Part shown: piece after piece, positions 6,411 through 7,560 of the stretch
Numbering within the stretch: position 1 is the first letter of the stretch
How the letters are laid out: every line of letters starts with the position of its first letter
Assembly: GCA_026987795.1 (NCBI GenBank)
Contig: JALSMF010000419.1
Location: 1-7,560, forward strand
Source of the DNA: Bacteroidales bacterium
Lineage (GTDB): Bacteria; Bacteroidota; Bacteroidia; Bacteroidales; JAADGE01
Reading direction: 5' to 3'
Length of the DNA stretch: 7,560 nt
The notes under the pieces: model-generated
The model's input: the letters and a program-made list of their open reading frames with translations, nothing else
Database searches by the model: none
What the model was told of the DNA's origin: nothing
Made by a program: the position numbers and the translations under genes

Positions 6411-6422
6411 CAGTCCGAAAAC

Positions 6423-6496
6423 GGTCTCGTAGCTCAGTTGGATAGAGCAACAGCCTTCTAAGCTGTGGGTCCCAGGTTCGAATCCTGGCGGGATCA
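6423..6496 (+). tRNA. trnR: tRNA-Arg, anticodon UCU (reads AGA/AGG)
   Basis: The 74-base cloverleaf is complete. The acceptor stem GGTCTCG pairs with CGGGATC with two G-U pairs. The D arm is GCTC/GAGC, and the anticodon stem ACAGC/GCTGT carries loop CTTCTAA with anticodon TCT at 6457-6459. The variable loop GGGTC is followed by the T arm CCAGG-TTCGAAT-CCTGG and discriminator A at 6496. The next bases are CTG, so the CCA end is not encoded and must be added by the CCA-adding enzyme. The gene has its own promoter and terminator and is therefore a single-gene unit. Confidence 0.98.
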
Positions 6497-6499
6497 CTG

Positions 6500-6539
6500 A
6501 AAGAATGCTGCCGATAATATCTGCAGCATTCTTTTTTTA
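6500..6539 (+). terminator. Intrinsic terminator of the tRNA-Arg unit
   Basis: AAAGAATGCTGC (6500-6511) is the exact reverse complement of GCAGCATTCTTT (6523-6534), with an 11-base loop. The right arm runs into a tract of seven T ending at 6538. The hairpin begins three bases after the tRNA discriminator base. This is a textbook Rho-independent terminator and also sets the 3' trailer to be trimmed. Confidence 0.9.
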
Positions 6540-6783
6540 TTTATAAAAACAGGTAACATTACACATCTGTTTTAATTTGAAGTTTTATTCCGTAACAACT
6601 TCTTAAACCGGTAATTCGTCCTGCTGTTGTGCTGATAAACACAGACTTAAATTAAAATCAGTTTCAATTACATAAAAACAGTTATACGCTGACAGCCGAT
6701 GTTTATGCAGGCTTGCGGATTTAAGGTAACTTGCACGAAACTCTGTTTTTTAAGTTAACTTTTATCATCAATTAAAAAATTAC
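6540..6783. other. Non-coding spacer with small inverted repeats
   Basis: I see no gene in this stretch on either strand. It holds three small possible hairpins: AAAACAG/CTGTTTT (6546-6552 with 6567-6573), GAAGTTTTA with TAACAACTTC (6579-6602, one bulged C, 5-base loop) and CTGTTGT with ACACAG (6624-6644, one bulge). The word ATAAAAACAG occurs at 6543-6552 and again at 6672-6681. The second copy also pairs with CTGTTTTT at 6743-6750 around a less AT-rich block. The short words are partly explained by base composition. A small RNA or a decayed gene is possible but not shown. Confidence 0.4.
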
Positions 6784-6791
6784 TACTTTTG
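6784..6791 (+). promoter_or_regulatory. Bacteroidetes-type -7 box for trpS
   Basis: TACTTTTG, the same eight bases as in the tRNA promoter, lies 38 bases before the trpS ATG. No TTG occurs at the ideal -33 distance; only a T-rich run is present. If this is the promoter, the structured spacer upstream is outside the trpS transcript. Confidence 0.55.
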
Positions 6792-6829
6792 TAAGATTAT
6801 TTTTCAAAAAATAAAAACAACCTTAATAT

Positions 6830-7560
6830 ATGGATACAGTTTTAAGCGGAATCAGGTCAACAGGGAACCTGCATCTCGGAAATTATTTCGGAGCGGTGAA
6901 AAATTTCATAAAAATGCAGGAAGAAAACAATTGCTATTTTTTTATAGCAGATTACCACTCATTAACAACATATCCCACTCCGGAAAATTTGCATAACAGC
7001 GTAAAATCAGTCCTTGCGGAATATCTGGCAACCGGGCTTGACCCTAACAAATCGGCAATTTATGTGCAAAGTGACATAAGGGAAATTCCGGAATTGTATC
7101 TTTTGCTTAATATGAATGCCTATGTAGGTGAATTGGAGCGGACAACGTCATTTAAAGATAAAGTGAGAACACAGCCCAATAATGTTAATGCCGGATTATT
7201 GACATATCCTGTTTTAATGGCTGCCGACATTCTTATACATCGTTCACACAAAGTTCCCGTAGGGAAAGACCAGGAACAGAATTTAGAAATGGCGAGAAAA
7301 TTTGCAAAACGCTTTAATCATATGTATAAGGTTGATTATTTCCCCGAACCGCAACCGTATAATTTCGGAGAAGATTTAGTAAAAGTGCCGGGATTAGACG
7401 GAAGCGGAAAAATGGGCAAAACAGCAGGAAACGGGATTTATCTTATTGACGATGATAAAACCATAAGAAAAAAAGTTATGCGTGCCGTAACAGACAGCGG
7501 GCCAACCGAGCCTGACTCTGAGATTACCGAGCCGATACAAAATTTATTTACTCTTATGAG
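6830..7560 (+). CDS. trpS: Tryptophanyl-tRNA synthetase, 5' part only
   Basis: The first 243 residues, plus two bases, are present; the family is about 325-335 residues long, so the C-terminal quarter lies beyond the right edge. The class I HIGH-type motif is STGNLHLGNYFGAV (residues 10-23), and the KMSKS loop appears as GSGKMGKTAGNGI (191-203). KMGK[ST] in place of KMSKS is, from memory, normal for many bacterial TrpS proteins. The substrate-site segments YHSLTT, LTYPVLMAADILIH and PVGKDQEQNLEMARK are all present. The enzyme charges tRNA-Trp in the cytoplasm. The start at the ATG at 6830 puts the HLGN motif at the usual distance from the N-terminus. It is separated from the tRNA-Arg unit by about 290 bases and has its own promoter box. 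Confidence 0.97.
   Translation, partial: MDTVLSGIRSTGNLHLGNYFGAVKNFIKMQEENNCYFFIADYHSLTTYPTPENLHNSVKSVLAEYLATGLDPNKSAIYVQSDIREIPELYLLLNMNAYVGELERTTSFKDKVRTQPNNVNAGLLTYPVLMAADILIHRSHKVPVGKDQEQNLEMARKFAKRFNHMYKVDYFPEPQPYNFGEDLVKVPGLDGSGKMGKTAGNGIYLIDDDKTIRKKVMRAVTDSGPTEPDSEITEPIQNLFTLM

Noticed and set aside
6540..6829. T-box type leader for trpS
   Set aside because: No T-box consensus or specifier-loop arrangement is seen, the likely promoter box lies only 38 bases before the ATG, and T-boxes are not expected in this phylum.
1..7560. Mobile element, phage, CRISPR array or toxin-antitoxin genes
   Set aside because: No transposase, integrase, regularly spaced repeats, terminal inverted repeats or target duplications were found; all confident genes are of chromosomal housekeeping or envelope type.

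Overview
The window is AT-rich and tightly packed. Several lines of evidence point to the Bacteroidetes (class Bacteroidia). Gene starts lack Shine-Dalgarno sequences and sit behind A/T-rich leaders. Intergenic gaps carry the Bacteroidetes-type -7 box TAnnTTTG at least four or five times. NusB is the long form of about 310 residues. A DAHP synthase is fused to a chorismate mutase. The cluster nusB / DUF1573 lipoprotein / yajC / YbbR-like protein is, from memory, typical of this phylum. The tRNA gene does not encode its CCA end. Species cannot be named from this window.

Layout. (1) 1-327, plus strand: the 3' half of scoB, subunit B of a succinyl-CoA:3-ketoacid CoA-transferase. It meets a convergent gene with a 4-base overlap of the stop codons. 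(2) 1828-324, minus strand: a three-gene set read from right to left. It encodes an RlpA-like double-psi-beta-barrel lipoprotein, a YmdB-like macrodomain protein (ADP-ribose / O-acetyl-ADP-ribose chemistry) and an uncharacterised P-loop protein resembling MobB-type small GTP/ATP-binding proteins. (3) 1829-1909: a short divergent promoter region. (4) 1910-3013, plus strand: bifunctional DAHP synthase / chorismate mutase, two steps of aromatic amino acid synthesis. (5) 3069-6326, plus strand: a five-gene run of nusB, a DUF1573 lipoprotein, yajC, a lipocalin-like lipoprotein of unknown function and a YbbR-like membrane-anchored protein, with gaps of 3-22 bases. (6) 6382-6539: a self-contained tRNA-Arg(UCU) unit with its own promoter and intrinsic terminator. 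(7) 6540-6829: a gap of about 290 bases without a gene, holding a few small inverted repeats and ending in the trpS promoter. (8) 6830 to the right edge: the first three quarters of trpS.

The plus-strand run mixes RNA/translation housekeeping (nusB, tRNA, trpS) with envelope functions (YajC of the Sec holotranslocon, two lipoproteins and a YbbR-like protein). Nothing here looks mobile: there is no transposase, integrase, phage gene, CRISPR array or toxin-antitoxin pair. I do not see a clearly new biological system. The points most worth a second look are a perfect 16-bp inverted repeat inside the first 19 codons of the YbbR-like gene, the uncharacterised P-loop gene coupled to the macrodomain gene, the unassigned lipoprotein inserted between yajC and the YbbR-like gene, and the structured spacer upstream of trpS.
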